Counted from the first letter of the stretch, positions 34,938 through 44,327 are shown. The stretch is DNA of 64,000 bases from Streptomyces sp. NBC_00425 (GCF_036030735.1 NZ_CP107928.1:930001-994000), one strand, 5' to 3'. Notes: generated by a model from the letters alone, not told the origin. Program-made: numbers and translations.

Positions 34938-36271
34938 GCGGTCCCTCCCTGAGCTGCGCGGTCGGCGGCCCAGAACGCGCCGTCCGGGTAGTGGTACGCG
35001 GCGATCGACTCCTCGCGCATGGTGGCGGAGAACCCGGGCGCGAGCGGCGCGGAGTAGCGGCCGTCGCGCATGACGACGGGCGCGGTGAAGTGCTCGTGGA
35101 GGTGGTCGACGAACTCGATGACGCGGTTCTCGGTCGTGCCGGAGAGCGCCAGGTAGTCGAACATCGACAGGTGCTGCACCAGCTCGCACAGACCCACCCC
35201 GCCGGCGTGCGGGCAGACCGGCACCCCGAACTTGGCGGCGAGCAGCAGGATCGCGAGGTTCTCGTTGACGCCGCCGACCCGGGCCGCGTCGATCTGCAGG
35301 ACGTCGATGGCGCCGGCCTGGAGGAGCTGTTTGAAGACGATGCGGTTCTGCACGTGCTCGCCGGTGGCGACCTTCACGGGCGCCACGGCGCGGCGTACGG
35401 CGGCGTGGCCGAGAACGTCGTCCGGGCTGGTGGGCTCCTCGATCCAGTACGGGTCGAACTCGGCGAGCGCGTTGGTCCACTCGATCGCCTCGTCCACGTT
35501 CCATCGCTGGTTGGCGTCGATGGCGATGCGGATTCCGCTGCCGACGGCGGCGCGGGCGGTGCGCAGGCGGCGGATGTCGTCGTCCAGGTCCGCGCCGACC
35601 TTCAGCTTGATCTGGGTGAAGCCGTCGGCGACGGCCTGCTTGGCCAGCCGGGTGAGCTTGTCGTCGGAGTAGCCGAGCCAGCCCGGGGAGGTGGTGTAGC
35701 CCGGGTAGCCGTCCTGCAGCAGAGACGTCTCCCGCTCCGCGATGCCGGTGCGGCCCTCGCGCAGCAGCCTCAGGGCGTCCTCGGGGGTGAGGGCGTCGGC
35801 GATGTAGCGGAAGTCGACCTGGGAGACGAGCCACTCGGGTTCGGCGTGGGCGAGCAACTGCCACAGCGGCTTGTCCTCGCGCTTGGCGGCGAGGTCCCAC
35901 ACGGCGTTGAGCACGGCGCCGATCGCCATGTGCATCACGCCCTTCTCGGGGCCGAGCCAGCGCAGTTGGCTGTCGCCGATCAGGTCACGGCTGAGCGAAC
36001 CGGGGTCGGCGCACAGGTCCTGGACGCTCCGCCCGACGATGTGGGGTCTCAGCGCGCCGATCGCCGCGACCTGGACGTCGTTGCCACGTCCGATGGTGAA
36101 GGTGAAGCCATGGCCCTCGTGTCCGTCACCGGCGTCGGTGCGCAGGACGACGTAGGCGGCGGAGTAGTCGGGGTCCGGGTTCATCGCGTCGGAGCCGTCC
36201 AGTTCCCGCGAGGTGGGGAAGCGGACGTCGTAGGTGTCGACCGCGGTGATCCGGGCGGAGGTTGCAGTCAA
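34934..36271 (-). CDS. L-fuconate dehydratase (enolase superfamily)
   Basis: 445 aa. Full enolase-superfamily protein with [21 protein letters not shown] near the start (a fuconate-dehydratase hallmark), the KxK lysine motif ([14 protein letters not shown]), metal ligands in [19 protein letters not shown] and [13 protein letters not shown], and the general-base histidine in CPHAGGVGL. It dehydrates L-fuconate to 2-keto-3-deoxy-L-fuconate. The start is probably TTG 36271 behind GAAAGG (7-nt spacing), giving [16 protein letters not shown] as in relatives; GTG 36286, overlapping the upstream stop, is the alternative. Confidence 0.93.
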   Translation of the reverse strand: MTATSARITAVDTYDVRFPTSRELDGSDAMNPDPDYSAAYVVLRTDAGDGHEGHGFTFTIGRGNDVQVAAIGALRPHIVGRSVQDLCADPGSLSRDLIGDSQLRWLGPEKGVMHMAIGAVLNAVWDLAAKREDKPLWQLLAHAEPEWLVSQVDFRYIADALTPEDALRLLREGRTGIAERETSLLQDGYPGYTTSPGWLGYSDDKLTRLAKQAVADGFTQIKLKVGADLDDDIRRLRTARAAVGSGIRIAIDANQRWNVDEAIEWTNALAEFDPYWIEEPTSPDDVLGHAAVRRAVAPVKVATGEHVQNRIVFKQLLQAGAIDVLQIDAARVGGVNENLAILLLAAKFGVPVCPHAGGVGLCELVQHLSMFDYLALSGTTENRVIEFVDHLHEHFTAPVVMRDGRYSAPLAPGFSATMREESIAAYHYPDGAFWAADRAAQGGTA

Positions 36272-36282
36272 GGTGCTGCCTT

Positions 36283-37134
36283 TCACGCTTGGGCGAAGGT
36301 CTGACGCTGGGCGCCGAGGCCGTCGACGGAGAGCTCGACGGTGTCGCCGGGGCGGAGGTAGGGAGTGCCGGGCAGGCCGAGGGCCACGCCCGCGGGCGTT
36401 CCGGTGTTGATCACGTCACCGGGCTCCAGGACCAGGTACCGGCTCAGGTAGGACACGAGGTGGTCGACCGCGAAGATCATGTCCCCGGTGTGGCCGTCCT
36501 GTCGCTTCTCGCCGTTGACGCTCAGATGCAGGGCGAGGTTCTGCGGGTCGCCCACCTCGTCGGCGGTGACGAGCCACGGCCCGAGCGGATTGAAGGTCTC
36601 GCAGGACTTGCCGAGGTCCCACTGGGACGAGTACTCGAGCTGGAACTCGCGCTCGGAGACGTCGTGGCTGACCGCGTATCCCGCGATCACGTCCCGGGCG
36701 GCCCGCGGTCCGTCGAGGTAGCGGGCCCGACGACCGATGACGACGGCGAGCTCGACCTCCCAGTCGGTCTTCACCGAGCCGCGCGGAATCAGCACCTCGT
36801 CGTACGGGCCGACGACCGTGCCCGGGTCCTTCATGAACACCACCGGACGCGGCGGGATCGCCGCGCCGGTCTCGGCGGCGTGGTCGCGGTAGTTCAGACC
36901 GACACAGACGATCTTGCCGGGACGGGCGACCGGAGCGCCGACGCGCAGGCCGGCCGGGTCGAGCTCGGGCAGTTCTCCCGCCGTGACGGCCACGCGGGCC
37001 CGGTCGACTCCGCCCGAGGCCAGGAAGGCGCCGTCGATGTCCGGCGTCACGGACGACAGGTCGAGCAGCCGGCCGTCGTCGGTGCGGACGGCGGGGCGCT
37101 CCTGTCCGGGGGCGCCGACTCGAAGCAGTTTCAC
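36283..37134 (-). CDS. Fumarylacetoacetate hydrolase-family protein, probable 2,4-diketo-3-deoxy-L-fuconate hydrolase
   Basis: 283 aa. N-terminal domain (about 1-70) and C-terminal FAH barrel with [28 protein letters not shown], metal-binding [13 protein letters not shown] and [14 protein letters not shown], and the final [12 protein letters not shown]. In this family it cleaves diketo acids; in the fucose pathway it should split the 2,4-diketo intermediate into pyruvate and lactate. GTG 37134 has GAGGAG 8 nt upstream. It is the first gene of the operon and overlaps the dehydratase gene, and its promoter must lie in the divergent 37135-38017 region. Confidence 0.87.
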   Translation of the reverse strand: MKLLRVGAPGQERPAVRTDDGRLLDLSSVTPDIDGAFLASGGVDRARVAVTAGELPELDPAGLRVGAPVARPGKIVCVGLNYRDHAAETGAAIPPRPVVFMKDPGTVVGPYDEVLIPRGSVKTDWEVELAVVIGRRARYLDGPRAARDVIAGYAVSHDVSEREFQLEYSSQWDLGKSCETFNPLGPWLVTADEVGDPQNLALHLSVNGEKRQDGHTGDMIFAVDHLVSYLSRYLVLEPGDVINTGTPAGVALGLPGTPYLRPGDTVELSVDGLGAQRQTFAQA

Positions 37135-37273
37135 TGGGGCAACTCCTCTGCCGTGCGGGTTTCCGCCGTGCGTGTTCCGTCTGAGGGTCGGCCGGCCGGC
37201 CGTGGGGCGGGGCCGGTCGGGTCGTCCAGGCTTGGACCGTTCCGCGGTGCTCATGCGCCCGCGCACCCAGTCA

Positions 37274-37342
37274 TCGGATGTATGGCGGCAGAGCGACCAT
37301 AGATGCGGAATCCGGAGCTGACAATGGATTCCTCGGATGTAT
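37274..37342 (+). promoter_or_regulatory. Two TCGGATGTAT boxes, candidate operators
   Basis: TCGGATGTAT occurs identically at 37274-37283 and 37333-37342, 59 bp apart, upstream of the leftward fucose operon. A related ATCCGAT lies at 37426-37432. Such repeated half-sites in a divergent promoter suggest binding of a dimeric regulator. The assignment to the GntR protein at 41929 is inference. Confidence 0.45.
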
Positions 37343-37762
37343 TTCCGGACCCTTGCCGGCCCAGCACCTTCCGGTCCCTGTCCGCCATGGCCATGCCCAG
37401 GAGTGAGAGGCGCCACACGAGTCACCATCCGATGAATCCCCTGCCGTGCTCTCGATGATCCGCCTCAGCGAGGGCGGGATATGCGGACACGCCCATGATT
37501 GTCCCGAAGAAGGACACCGGCCTCACCGCGGGCGTCTCCGGCCCGCCGCCGCCCGACCGACGGTGCCGTTGCCGAATCGTGAGCCCGTCGCAACTCGTCG
37601 CCCGATCCCTGCGCAGCCTTGAAATCCCAGGTCGGACGGTATGGCGACCGGCAATGCCGGGAGCCGGAGCCACGCCTGGGCGGCTCCCGGCACGATGTGC
37701 CGCAAATCGTCGGCCCGCGGAGTCTTGTCAATCTCGGCAACGTCGTCGTAACGTCCTGGTCG

Positions 37763-37778
37763 TCCGAGATACATCGGA
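37763..37778. promoter_or_regulatory. TCCGA-N6-TCGGA inverted repeat overlapping a third box
   Basis: TCCGAGATACATCGGA: 5-bp arms around a 6-nt spacer. It contains the inverse of the TCGGATGTAT-type box (ATACATCGGA) and lies upstream of the importer operon. Together with the two boxes at 37274 and 37333 this supports a common operator sequence. Confidence 0.45.
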
Positions 37779-38017
37779 GGAATGGTTCGCATCGTCCGGT
37801 GCGCCGTTCGGGCCGCACCCGTGCGGCCGCCCGCTGCCGCCGTCTCGGTCACCGGCTGACCCTCATTCCCCTCCTCCTCGGGCACGATCCGCGCATTCGA
37901 CACCAGGATCGGCACCTGCCCGGCCGGCGCCTCCGCCCCCTCCCGACAGGCGGGTACGCCTCCCCTCCCACCGTCGCCCTGCGGCCCCGCGCCCCTGGCT
38001 TAGGAGAGAACACGGCC

Positions 38018-39067
38018 ATGAAGCTCGCTCACACCCGCTCCACCGCCGCAGCCGTCAGCGCCGTCGTCGCGGTCCTGGCCCTAACCACCGCGTGCAACCG
38101 CGAGAGCACCGGCTCGACGTCGGCGGGCGGCGACAAGCCCGCCCTCGGCATCGACCTGCCGCGTTCCGACTCCGACTTCTGGAACTCCTACGCGCAGTAC
38201 CTCAAGGGCGACATCAAGACGGACGGCGTCAACGCCCTGCCCCTGAGCAATTCGCAGAACGACGTCACCAAGCTGGTCGCCAACGTCCAGGTGTTCCAGA
38301 ACACCGGAGCCAAGGCCGTCGTCATGGCTCCCCAGGACACCGGCGCGATCGCGTCGACCCTCGACACCCTCGCGTCGAAGAAGATCCCGGTGGTCAGCGT
38401 GGACACCAGACCCGACAAGGGCGACGTCTACATGGTCGTCCGCGCGGACAACCGCGCGTACGGCACCAAGGCCTGCGAGTTCCTCGGCAAGCAGCTGGGC
38501 GGCACGGGCAAGGTCGCCGAATTCCAGGGGGCGCTGGACTCGATCAACGGGCGCGACCGCTCCGAGGCGTTCGCGGAGTGCATGAAGACGAAGTTCCCGA
38601 AGATCAAGGTGTTCGAGCTGCCGACCGACTGGAAGGGCGACGTGGCCTCCGCCAAACTGCAGAGCCTGCTCGCCCAGCACCCCGACCTGAACGGCGTCTA
38701 CATGCAGGCCGGCGGTGTCTTCCTGCAACCGACCCTGGCCCTGCTGGAGCAGAAGGGCCTGCTCAAGCCCGTCGGCCAGAAGGGCCACATCTCCATCGTC
38801 TCCAACGACGGCATCCCGCAGGAGTTCGACGCGATCCGCAAGGGCCAGATCGACGCCACCGTCTCCCAGCCCGCGGACCTCTACGCCAAGTACGCGCTGT
38901 ACTACGCGGAGGCCGCCGCCGAGGGGAAGACCTTCAAGCCGGGTGCCACCGACCACGACTCCACCATCATCAAGATCCCCAACGGCCTCGAGGACCAGCT
39001 GCCGGCGCCGCTGGTCACCAAGGACAACGTGGACGACAAGACCCTGTGGGGCAACAACGTCGGCTGA
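38018..39067 (+). CDS. Sugar ABC transporter substrate-binding lipoprotein (ribose/xylose type)
   Basis: 349 aa. Lipoprotein signal with lipobox (LALTTAC), then a two-lobe periplasmic-binding fold of the D-ribose/D-xylose family (ALGIDLPRSDSDFWNSYAQYLKGD, AKAVVMAPQDTGAI, PVVSVDTRP, VSNDGIPQEFDAIRKGQIDATVSQP). It should deliver a sugar to the importer encoded by the next two genes. Start ATG 38018 has AGGAG upstream. The operon context (fucose catabolism on the other strand) suggests L-fucose or a similar deoxyhexose as the ligand. Confidence 0.9.
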   Translation: MKLAHTRSTAAAVSAVVAVLALTTACNRESTGSTSAGGDKPALGIDLPRSDSDFWNSYAQYLKGDIKTDGVNALPLSNSQNDVTKLVANVQVFQNTGAKAVVMAPQDTGAIASTLDTLASKKIPVVSVDTRPDKGDVYMVVRADNRAYGTKACEFLGKQLGGTGKVAEFQGALDSINGRDRSEAFAECMKTKFPKIKVFELPTDWKGDVASAKLQSLLAQHPDLNGVYMQAGGVFLQPTLALLEQKGLLKPVGQKGHISIVSNDGIPQEFDAIRKGQIDATVSQPADLYAKYALYYAEAAAEGKTFKPGATDHDSTIIKIPNGLEDQLPAPLVTKDNVDDKTLWGNNVG

Positions 39068-39191
39068 CGTCCGGCAGTCCCAGCACGCCGTGCCGGGGGG
39101 ACGGACCACGCCCGACGCCCGCCCCCGGTCGGCACGGGTGCACACCCCGCCCCCCGGTCCCAGCCCCCGTACACGAAGGACGGTATCCACC

Positions 39192-40793
39192 ATGGCGGAC
39201 ACCGCGACCGCCCCTGCGGCCGGCCCCGGCACCCCGGCCCCGGTGGCCGAGGCGACCGGCATCAGCAAACGATTCGGCGCGACCGTGGCACTGCGCGACG
39301 CCCGTATCGCCGTCGCCCCCGGCGAATCGCACGCCCTGGTCGGACGCAACGGCGCCGGCAAGTCGACACTCGTGTCCATCCTCACCGGTCTCCAGCAGCC
39401 CGATACCGGAAGCCTGCGATTCTCCGGCGAGGCCGCCCCCGCCGTCGGCGACATCGACGCCTGGCGCTCCCGCGTCGCCTGCGTCTACCAGCGTTCCACG
39501 ATCATCGGTGAGCTGACCGTCGCGGAGAACCTCTTCCTCAACCGGCAGAGCGGCGGCGCCGTCCGGCCCATCCGCTGGAAGCAGCTGCGCCGGCGCGCCG
39601 AGGAGCTGCTCGGCGAGTACGGCGTGGCCGTCGACCCCGCCGCGCGAGCCAGGGACCTCACCGTCGAGCAGCGTCAGTTCGTCGAGATCGCGCGGGCCCT
39701 GTCCTTCGGCGCGCGCTTCATCATCCTCGACGAGCCGACGGCCAAACTCGACGCCCGTGGCATCGAGCGGCTGTTCGACAAGCTCCGCGACCTCCAGCGC
39801 CAGGGCGTCGCGTTCCTCTTCATCTCGCACCATCTGCAAGAGGTGTACGACCTCTGCACCACGGTCACCGTCTACCGCGACGCGGCCCACATCCTCACCG
39901 CGCCCGTCGCGGAGCTCGGACACCAGGCCCTGGTGGAGGCCATGACCGGCGAGTCGGCCGGCGTGGTCGCCGGCGCCGGCCGCCCCCGGGCCGACCGGAC
40001 GGACGCCGCGGAACTGCTGACGCTGGAGGCGCTGACGCTGCCCGGCGCCTGCGAGGACATCTCCCTGGCGGTCCGCTCGGGCGAGGTCGTCGGGCTCGCC
40101 GGGGCGACGGCCAGCGGCAACGTGCAGGTGGGTGAGGCGATCGCCGGGCTGCACCGGGCCAGGACGGGCCGGATCTCGGTCCGCGGCAGGACCGTGCGCA
40201 CCGGCAGCGTGCCGTCCGCGCTCGCCGCCGGGGTCGGATTCGTCCCCGAGGACCGCCACCTCCAGGGACTGGTCGGCAACCGCAGCGTGGCGGAGAACGC
40301 CACCCTGACCGTCACCGACCAGCTCGGCCCGTTCGGCACCGTGCTCCCCGCCCGGACCAGGGCGTTCGCCCGGAACATGATCCGCGACCTCGACATCAAG
40401 ACGCCCGGAGCCGGCACCCCGGTCTCCGCCCTCTCCGGCGGCAACCAGCAGAAGGTCGTCGTCGCGCGCGCCCTGGCCACCGTCCCCGACGTGCTGGTGG
40501 CCATCCGGCCCACCAACGGCGTGGACGTCAAGTCCAAGGAGTTCCTGCTCGCCAGGATCCGGCAGGTCGCGGACGACGACAAGGCCGCGCTGATCGTCTC
40601 CGACGAGCTGGACGACCTCAAGGCCTGCGACCGGGTCGTCGTCATGTTCCACGGGCGGGTCGTCGCCGAGTTCGCCCGCGGTTGGAAGGACGAGGACGTC
40701 GTCGCCGCCATCGAGGGCGTCTCCGACGGCACCACCCACGTCATCGCGTCACCTCTGTCCGCCTCATCCGGCGCAGACGAGCACGGAAGGTAG
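39192..40793 (+). CDS. Sugar ABC transporter ATP-binding protein (RbsA-type, two NBDs)
   Basis: 533 aa, two fused nucleotide-binding domains. NBD1 (about 20-250): Walker A GRNGAGKST, LSG-like LTVEQRQFVEIARAL, Walker B IILDEPTAKLD, H-loop ISHH. NBD2 (about 285-515): Walker A is degenerate (GLAGATASGNVQVG), signature SALSGGNQQKVVVARAL is intact, but the Walker B end reads VLVAIRPTNGVDV, so the catalytic Glu is replaced. Thus only one site should hydrolyse ATP, which is usual for RbsA-like proteins at the Walker A level; the loss of the Glu is more unusual. Start ATG 39192. Confidence 0.88.
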   Translation: MADTATAPAAGPGTPAPVAEATGISKRFGATVALRDARIAVAPGESHALVGRNGAGKSTLVSILTGLQQPDTGSLRFSGEAAPAVGDIDAWRSRVACVYQRSTIIGELTVAENLFLNRQSGGAVRPIRWKQLRRRAEELLGEYGVAVDPAARARDLTVEQRQFVEIARALSFGARFIILDEPTAKLDARGIERLFDKLRDLQRQGVAFLFISHHLQEVYDLCTTVTVYRDAAHILTAPVAELGHQALVEAMTGESAGVVAGAGRPRADRTDAAELLTLEALTLPGACEDISLAVRSGEVVGLAGATASGNVQVGEAIAGLHRARTGRISVRGRTVRTGSVPSALAAGVGFVPEDRHLQGLVGNRSVAENATLTVTDQLGPFGTVLPARTRAFARNMIRDLDIKTPGAGTPVSALSGGNQQKVVVARALATVPDVLVAIRPTNGVDVKSKEFLLARIRQVADDDKAALIVSDELDDLKACDRVVVMFHGRVVAEFARGWKDEDVVAAIEGVSDGTTHVIASPLSASSGADEHGR

Positions 40794-40795
40794 TC

Positions 40796-41839
40796 ATGTC
40801 CGCCACCACAGATCTCACCGAGCCCACCGCGAGCAAGGCCGGGCCGGCCGGCGGCGACGCCGTCCGGCGCCGGGTCGACCTCGGACGCTTCCGTGAGCTG
40901 TCCCTGGTCCCGGCCATCCTCGTCCTCGGCCTGATCGGGTTCATCGTCTCGCCGGCCTTCCTCACCGCCGACAACCTGATCGGTGTGGCCCAGCAGTCCA
41001 CCGAGCTGAGTCTGCTGGTGCTCGCCACCACGTTCATCCTGATCGCCGGACGGATGGACCTGTCTCTGGAGTCCACCATCGGCGTGGCTCCCGTCATCGC
41101 CGTCTGGCTCGTACTGCCCTCCAGCGGCGGCCGGTTCAACGGGCTCGGCCTCCTCCCCGAGTGGACGGCCGTCCCGCTCTGCCTGCTGGTCGGCGCGCTG
41201 ATCGGCGCCGTCAACGGCTTCCTCATCCTCAAGCTGCGCCTCAACGGCTTCATCGTCACGCTCGGCGCCCTGACCATGCTCCGCGGTCTGCAGGTCGCCC
41301 TCTCCGAAGGTCAGTCCATCGTCGAGCTGCCGTCGTCCTTCACCTACCTGGGCAAGGCGTCCTGGCTGGGCATGCCCGCCGCCATCTGGGTGTGCGCACT
41401 GCTCTTCGCCATCGGGGGCAGTGCACTGGCCTGGCTCCGTCACGGCCGGGCGCTCTACGCGATCGGCGGCAACGCGGAGGCGGCCCGTACCGCGGGCATC
41501 CGCGTCGACCGCATCGTGTGGGTCGTCCTCATCCTCGGCAGCGTCCTCGCCGCGTTCGCCGGCATCCTCTACAGCGGCCACTACGGCTCCATCTCCGCCA
41601 CCCAGGGCAGCGGCTGGATCTTCCAGGTCTTCGCGGCGACCGTCATCGGCGGGGTCAGCCTCAACGGCGGCAAGGGCTCGGTGTTCGGCGCCCTCACCGG
41701 CGTCCTCACCCTGCAGCTGGTCGTGAACGTCATGACGCTGGCGGGCGTGCCTCCGCTGTGGAACCAGTTCCTCAACGGCGCCATCATCATCGTCGCCCTG
41801 ATCATCTCCCGCTTCGCCTCCGGCGAGAAGCAGGAGTAA
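40796..41839 (+). CDS. Sugar ABC transporter permease (RbsC-type)
   Basis: 347 aa with about eight to ten membrane helices and the RbsC-family landmarks: ILIAGRMDLSLESTIGVAPVIA, GFLILKLRLNGFIVTLGALTMLRGL, and the C-terminal GSGWIFQVFAATVIGGVSLNGGKGSVFGALTGVL. It forms the homodimeric channel for the ATPase encoded immediately upstream. ATG 40796 follows GGAAGGTAG and starts 2 nt after the ATPase stop codon. The window has no other permease of this type, so this importer is the one serving the fucose operon. Confidence 0.92.
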   Translation: MSATTDLTEPTASKAGPAGGDAVRRRVDLGRFRELSLVPAILVLGLIGFIVSPAFLTADNLIGVAQQSTELSLLVLATTFILIAGRMDLSLESTIGVAPVIAVWLVLPSSGGRFNGLGLLPEWTAVPLCLLVGALIGAVNGFLILKLRLNGFIVTLGALTMLRGLQVALSEGQSIVELPSSFTYLGKASWLGMPAAIWVCALLFAIGGSALAWLRHGRALYAIGGNAEAARTAGIRVDRIVWVVLILGSVLAAFAGILYSGHYGSISATQGSGWIFQVFAATVIGGVSLNGGKGSVFGALTGVLTLQLVVNVMTLAGVPPLWNQFLNGAIIIVALIISRFASGEKQE

Positions 41840-41928
41840 CCGCCTCCCACCTGCGGCTCCGCCGGCGCCACGCCGGGCCCGGCAGAGCCCCCGCACCACC
41901 CACCCCCCCAGCACCGAGAGGCACGCGC

Positions 41929-42834
41929 GTGGCACTGACGGACGACGCGATCGACAAGATCAAGGCGATGATCGTCGCCGGCGAGCTCGCGCCCGGTTCC
42001 CGGCTGCCGAAGGAGGAGGTACTCGCCGAACAGCTCGGGCTGTCCCGGAGCTCGCTGCGTGAGGCCGTCCGTGCGCTGGCCGCCATGCGGATCCTGATCA
42101 CCCGCCAGGGCGACGGCACCTACGTCTCCAGCCTGGAACCCCATCTCCTGCTGGAGACCCTCTCCTTCGCCGCCGACGTCTCCCAGGGCCACGCGGCTCT
42201 GCAGTTGCTGCAGGTGCGCCGGCTGCTCGAACCGCAGGCGACCGGACTGGCCGCGGCGCTGCTGACGCCGAAGGACCTCCGGGAACTGCGTGACATCCTC
42301 GACCGGTCCCGGACCGTGGCCACGGTGGAGGAGTTCGTCGCCCACGACACGGCCTTCCACCTCAGGATCGTCGAAGCCGTCGGCAACCCCGTGCTGTCGA
42401 TGCTGCTGCAGGTGGTCTCCACCCGCACACAGCGCGTCCGCATCGTCCGCGGCAGCCGGACCCGTCACGCCCTGGACCACGCCCATCGGGACCACGAGCA
42501 GATCCTCGCCGCGCTCATCTCACGCGATGCCCTGCTCGCCGCGTCCGCCGCGACCGTCCACATCACCGCCGTCGAACAGTGGCTGGCCGCCAGCCTGACC
42601 GACGTCTCGGACGAATCGGAGGCCCCCGACCCCGTCGGCCCTTCCCCCGTCGCCGAGGCCGTCCCCTTCGCCTCCCCCCCGACCCCTGCCGCACCCCGTG
42701 CGGACCCTGCCCCTCCCTGTGCGGACGGCGGCCCGGCCCGCGTCCCGGGCGCCGTCTCAGGTCCGGCGGCACCGGCCGCCCGATCGGGTTCCGGCCCGCA
42801 CCACGAGCGCACGGGGGTCACGCCGACCCGTTGA
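41929..42834 (+). CDS. GntR-family (FCD) transcriptional regulator
   Basis: 301 aa. Winged HTH (about 1-70, EEVLAEQLGLSRSSLREAVRALAAM) and FCD ligand domain (about 85-225) with the metal-binding pattern AHDTAFHLRIVEAVGN and HRDHEQILAAL (Asp and His ligands). After about 235 the protein continues with a long disordered Pro/Ala/Ser tail. FCD regulators usually respond to sugar acids or other carboxylates. GTG 41929 has GAGAGG 8 nt upstream. It lies at the end of the importer operon and probably autoregulates it and the divergent catabolic operon. Confidence 0.9.
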   Translation: MALTDDAIDKIKAMIVAGELAPGSRLPKEEVLAEQLGLSRSSLREAVRALAAMRILITRQGDGTYVSSLEPHLLLETLSFAADVSQGHAALQLLQVRRLLEPQATGLAAALLTPKDLRELRDILDRSRTVATVEEFVAHDTAFHLRIVEAVGNPVLSMLLQVVSTRTQRVRIVRGSRTRHALDHAHRDHEQILAALISRDALLAASAATVHITAVEQWLAASLTDVSDESEAPDPVGPSPVAEAVPFASPPTPAAPRADPAPPCADGGPARVPGAVSGPAAPAARSGSGPHHERTGVTPTR

Positions 42835-42912
42835 GACGCGGCCTCGGGCGGCGCACCCTGCACGCGCCGGCCGCTCAGCCAGGGCCGTCGGCGCTGCGAG
42901 CCCTCCCCTGCC

Positions 42913-42939
42913 GGCTCGCCCTTTCTCTGCGGGCGAGCC
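42913..42939. terminator. Bidirectional hairpin between GntR and MarR genes
   Basis: Perfect 9-bp arms GGCTCGCCC (42913-42921) and GGGCGAGCC (42931-42939), 9-nt loop. It lies in the convergent gap, 1 nt after the MarR stop codon, and can end both transcripts. Confidence 0.75.
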
Positions 42940-42940
42940 G

Positions 42941-43390
42941 CTACTCGGCGGCCACGCCCTCGGGTGCGTCTTCTCCCTTGCCCCGCCCCTCGATCTTCAG
43001 CAGCAGCCCCAGCAACGCCTCCCGCTCGGCCTCCGCCAGCCCCTCGAAGCATTCGGCGAGCACCGCGTCGGCCACCAGGTGACCCTCCTTCAGCAGTCGC
43101 CGCCCCTCGGCGGTGAGGTGATGCTCGATGCGCCGGCCGTGCCCGGAGCGCCGGTCCACCAGCCCCTGCGCCGCCAGCCGTCCGGCGAGTGTGCCGAACG
43201 CCTGCTCGCTCTGGAACGTTGCGGCCGCCAGCTCCCGAGCGCTGGCGCCCGGCCGGCGACCGACCGCCCGCAGCGCGTCCCACTGCGCGAGGGTGCTGCC
43301 GATCGACGCGAGGCGGCTGTCGAGCGCCCGGTGCTGGCGGTACTGAACGGCCTTCACGGCCCTTCCGAGGATCTGTAGTTCAACGGCCAT
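42941..43390 (-). CDS. MarR-family transcriptional regulator
   Basis: 149 aa. Winged helix-turn-helix at about 45-115: STLAQWDALRAVGRRPGASARELAAATFQSEQAFGTLAGRLAAQGLVDRR, with a beta-wing HGRRIEHHLTAEG. Dimerisation helices flank it. The ATG at 43390 is chosen; a longer frame to 43456 or beyond would run into the AT-rich promoter segment. It faces the alpha/beta hydrolase gene across a 64-bp intergenic region, the normal layout for a MarR repressor of that gene. Ligand unknown. Confidence 0.88.
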   Translation of the reverse strand: MAVELQILGRAVKAVQYRQHRALDSRLASIGSTLAQWDALRAVGRRPGASARELAAATFQSEQAFGTLAGRLAAQGLVDRRSGHGRRIEHHLTAEGRRLLKEGHLVADAVLAECFEGLAEAEREALLGLLLKIEGRGKGEDAPEGVAAE

Positions 43391-43454
43391 GCACACCAGG
43401 CTAGCAGCCTGACTCAACTTGCTTATATAAACATCTTTATTTAGAGTCCCCGTC
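43391..43454. promoter_or_regulatory. AT-rich divergent promoter/operator between MarR and hydrolase
   Basis: In an otherwise 72% GC window, the run CTTATATAAACATCTTTATT at 43423-43442 is strikingly AT-rich and contains the palindrome TTATATAA (43424-43431). It is the shared promoter of the MarR gene and the hydrolase and a likely MarR site. Exact -10/-35 boxes cannot be fixed by eye. Confidence 0.6.
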
Positions 43455-44216
43455 ATGACTTCGCCACTGACACTCATCGAATCCGGCCCCGCCGACGGCC
43501 GCCCCGTCCTCGTTCTGCACGGTGGCGGAGGCCCCGTCACGGTCGCCCCGATCGCCGAGCACTTCGCCGCGACCGCCTCCACCCTGCTGCCCACCCACCC
43601 GGGCTGGAACGGCACCCCTCTACCCGACGACCTGAGCAACGTCGCCGACCTCGCCGCCGACTACCTCCGCCTGCTGCGCGACCGACGTCTGTCCGACGTC
43701 CTGGTCGTCGGCTCCTCGCTGGGCGGCTGGATCGGCGCCGAGCTGGCCGCGGCCGACACGGAAGGCCTGATCAGCGGACTGATCATGCTGAACGCGGTCG
43801 GCATCGAGGTCGCCGGCGAACCCGTCCAGGACTTCTTCGCCCTCGACGCGCGAGGCGTGGCCGAGCACGCGTTCCACGACTCCGAGCGCTTCTACGTCGA
43901 TCCCGCGACCGTGCCGGCCGAGCGCCTCGCCGTCGCTCAGGCCAACATGGCCGCCCTGCGGGTGTTCTCCGGCGGCCCCGGCATGAGCGACCCCGGCCTG
44001 CGGCCCCGCCTCGCGGCCGTCGACGTCCCGACCCTCGTCCTGTGGGGCGAGAGCGACCGCATCGCGACGCCGGCCTACGGCAAGGAGTACGCCGCGTCGT
44101 TCGGGAACGCCCGCTTCGCAGCGGTCGCCGAAGCGGGCCACCTGCCCCACCTCGAACAGCCCGCACGCACCTTCGCCCTGCTCGACGCCTTCGCCGCACA
44201 GACCGCACGCCGCTGA
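43455..44216 (+). CDS. Alpha/beta hydrolase
   Basis: 253 aa, soluble. Oxyanion hole LHGGGGPVTV near the start, nucleophile elbow VVGSSLGGWIGAE (GxSxG), late acidic residue in LVLWGESDRIATP and catalytic histidine in EAGHLPHLEQP. A standard alpha/beta hydrolase of the small-ester or dienelactone type. It is divergent from, and probably repressed by, the MarR regulator. ATG 43455 sits directly after the AT-rich promoter segment; there is no strong ribosome site, so it may be nearly leaderless. Substrate unknown. Confidence 0.88.
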   Translation: MTSPLTLIESGPADGRPVLVLHGGGGPVTVAPIAEHFAATASTLLPTHPGWNGTPLPDDLSNVADLAADYLRLLRDRRLSDVLVVGSSLGGWIGAELAAADTEGLISGLIMLNAVGIEVAGEPVQDFFALDARGVAEHAFHDSERFYVDPATVPAERLAVAQANMAALRVFSGGPGMSDPGLRPRLAAVDVPTLVLWGESDRIATPAYGKEYAASFGNARFAAVAEAGHLPHLEQPARTFALLDAFAAQTARR

Positions 44217-44327
44217 GGAACTCCGGCGGGACACGCCGCCGCAACAGCCCGGGCGGCGCCGAGGGCAAGGCGCGGACCTGCCTCCTGACGGCGGGTCACC
44301 CGGCGGCGTCGCCGAAGCCGGCGCCGG

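Larger units (their letters stand above)
37135..38017. promoter_or_regulatory. Divergent regulatory region between the fucose operon and the ABC importer
   Basis: About 880 bp without a credible gene; candidate frames are short, Arg/Pro-rich and lack ribosome sites. Both the leftward catabolic operon and the rightward transporter operon start from it. It contains repeated TCGGATGTAT-type boxes (37274-37283, 37333-37342, and inverted at 37769-37778) that may be operators of the FCD-GntR regulator encoded at 41929. Confidence 0.6.
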
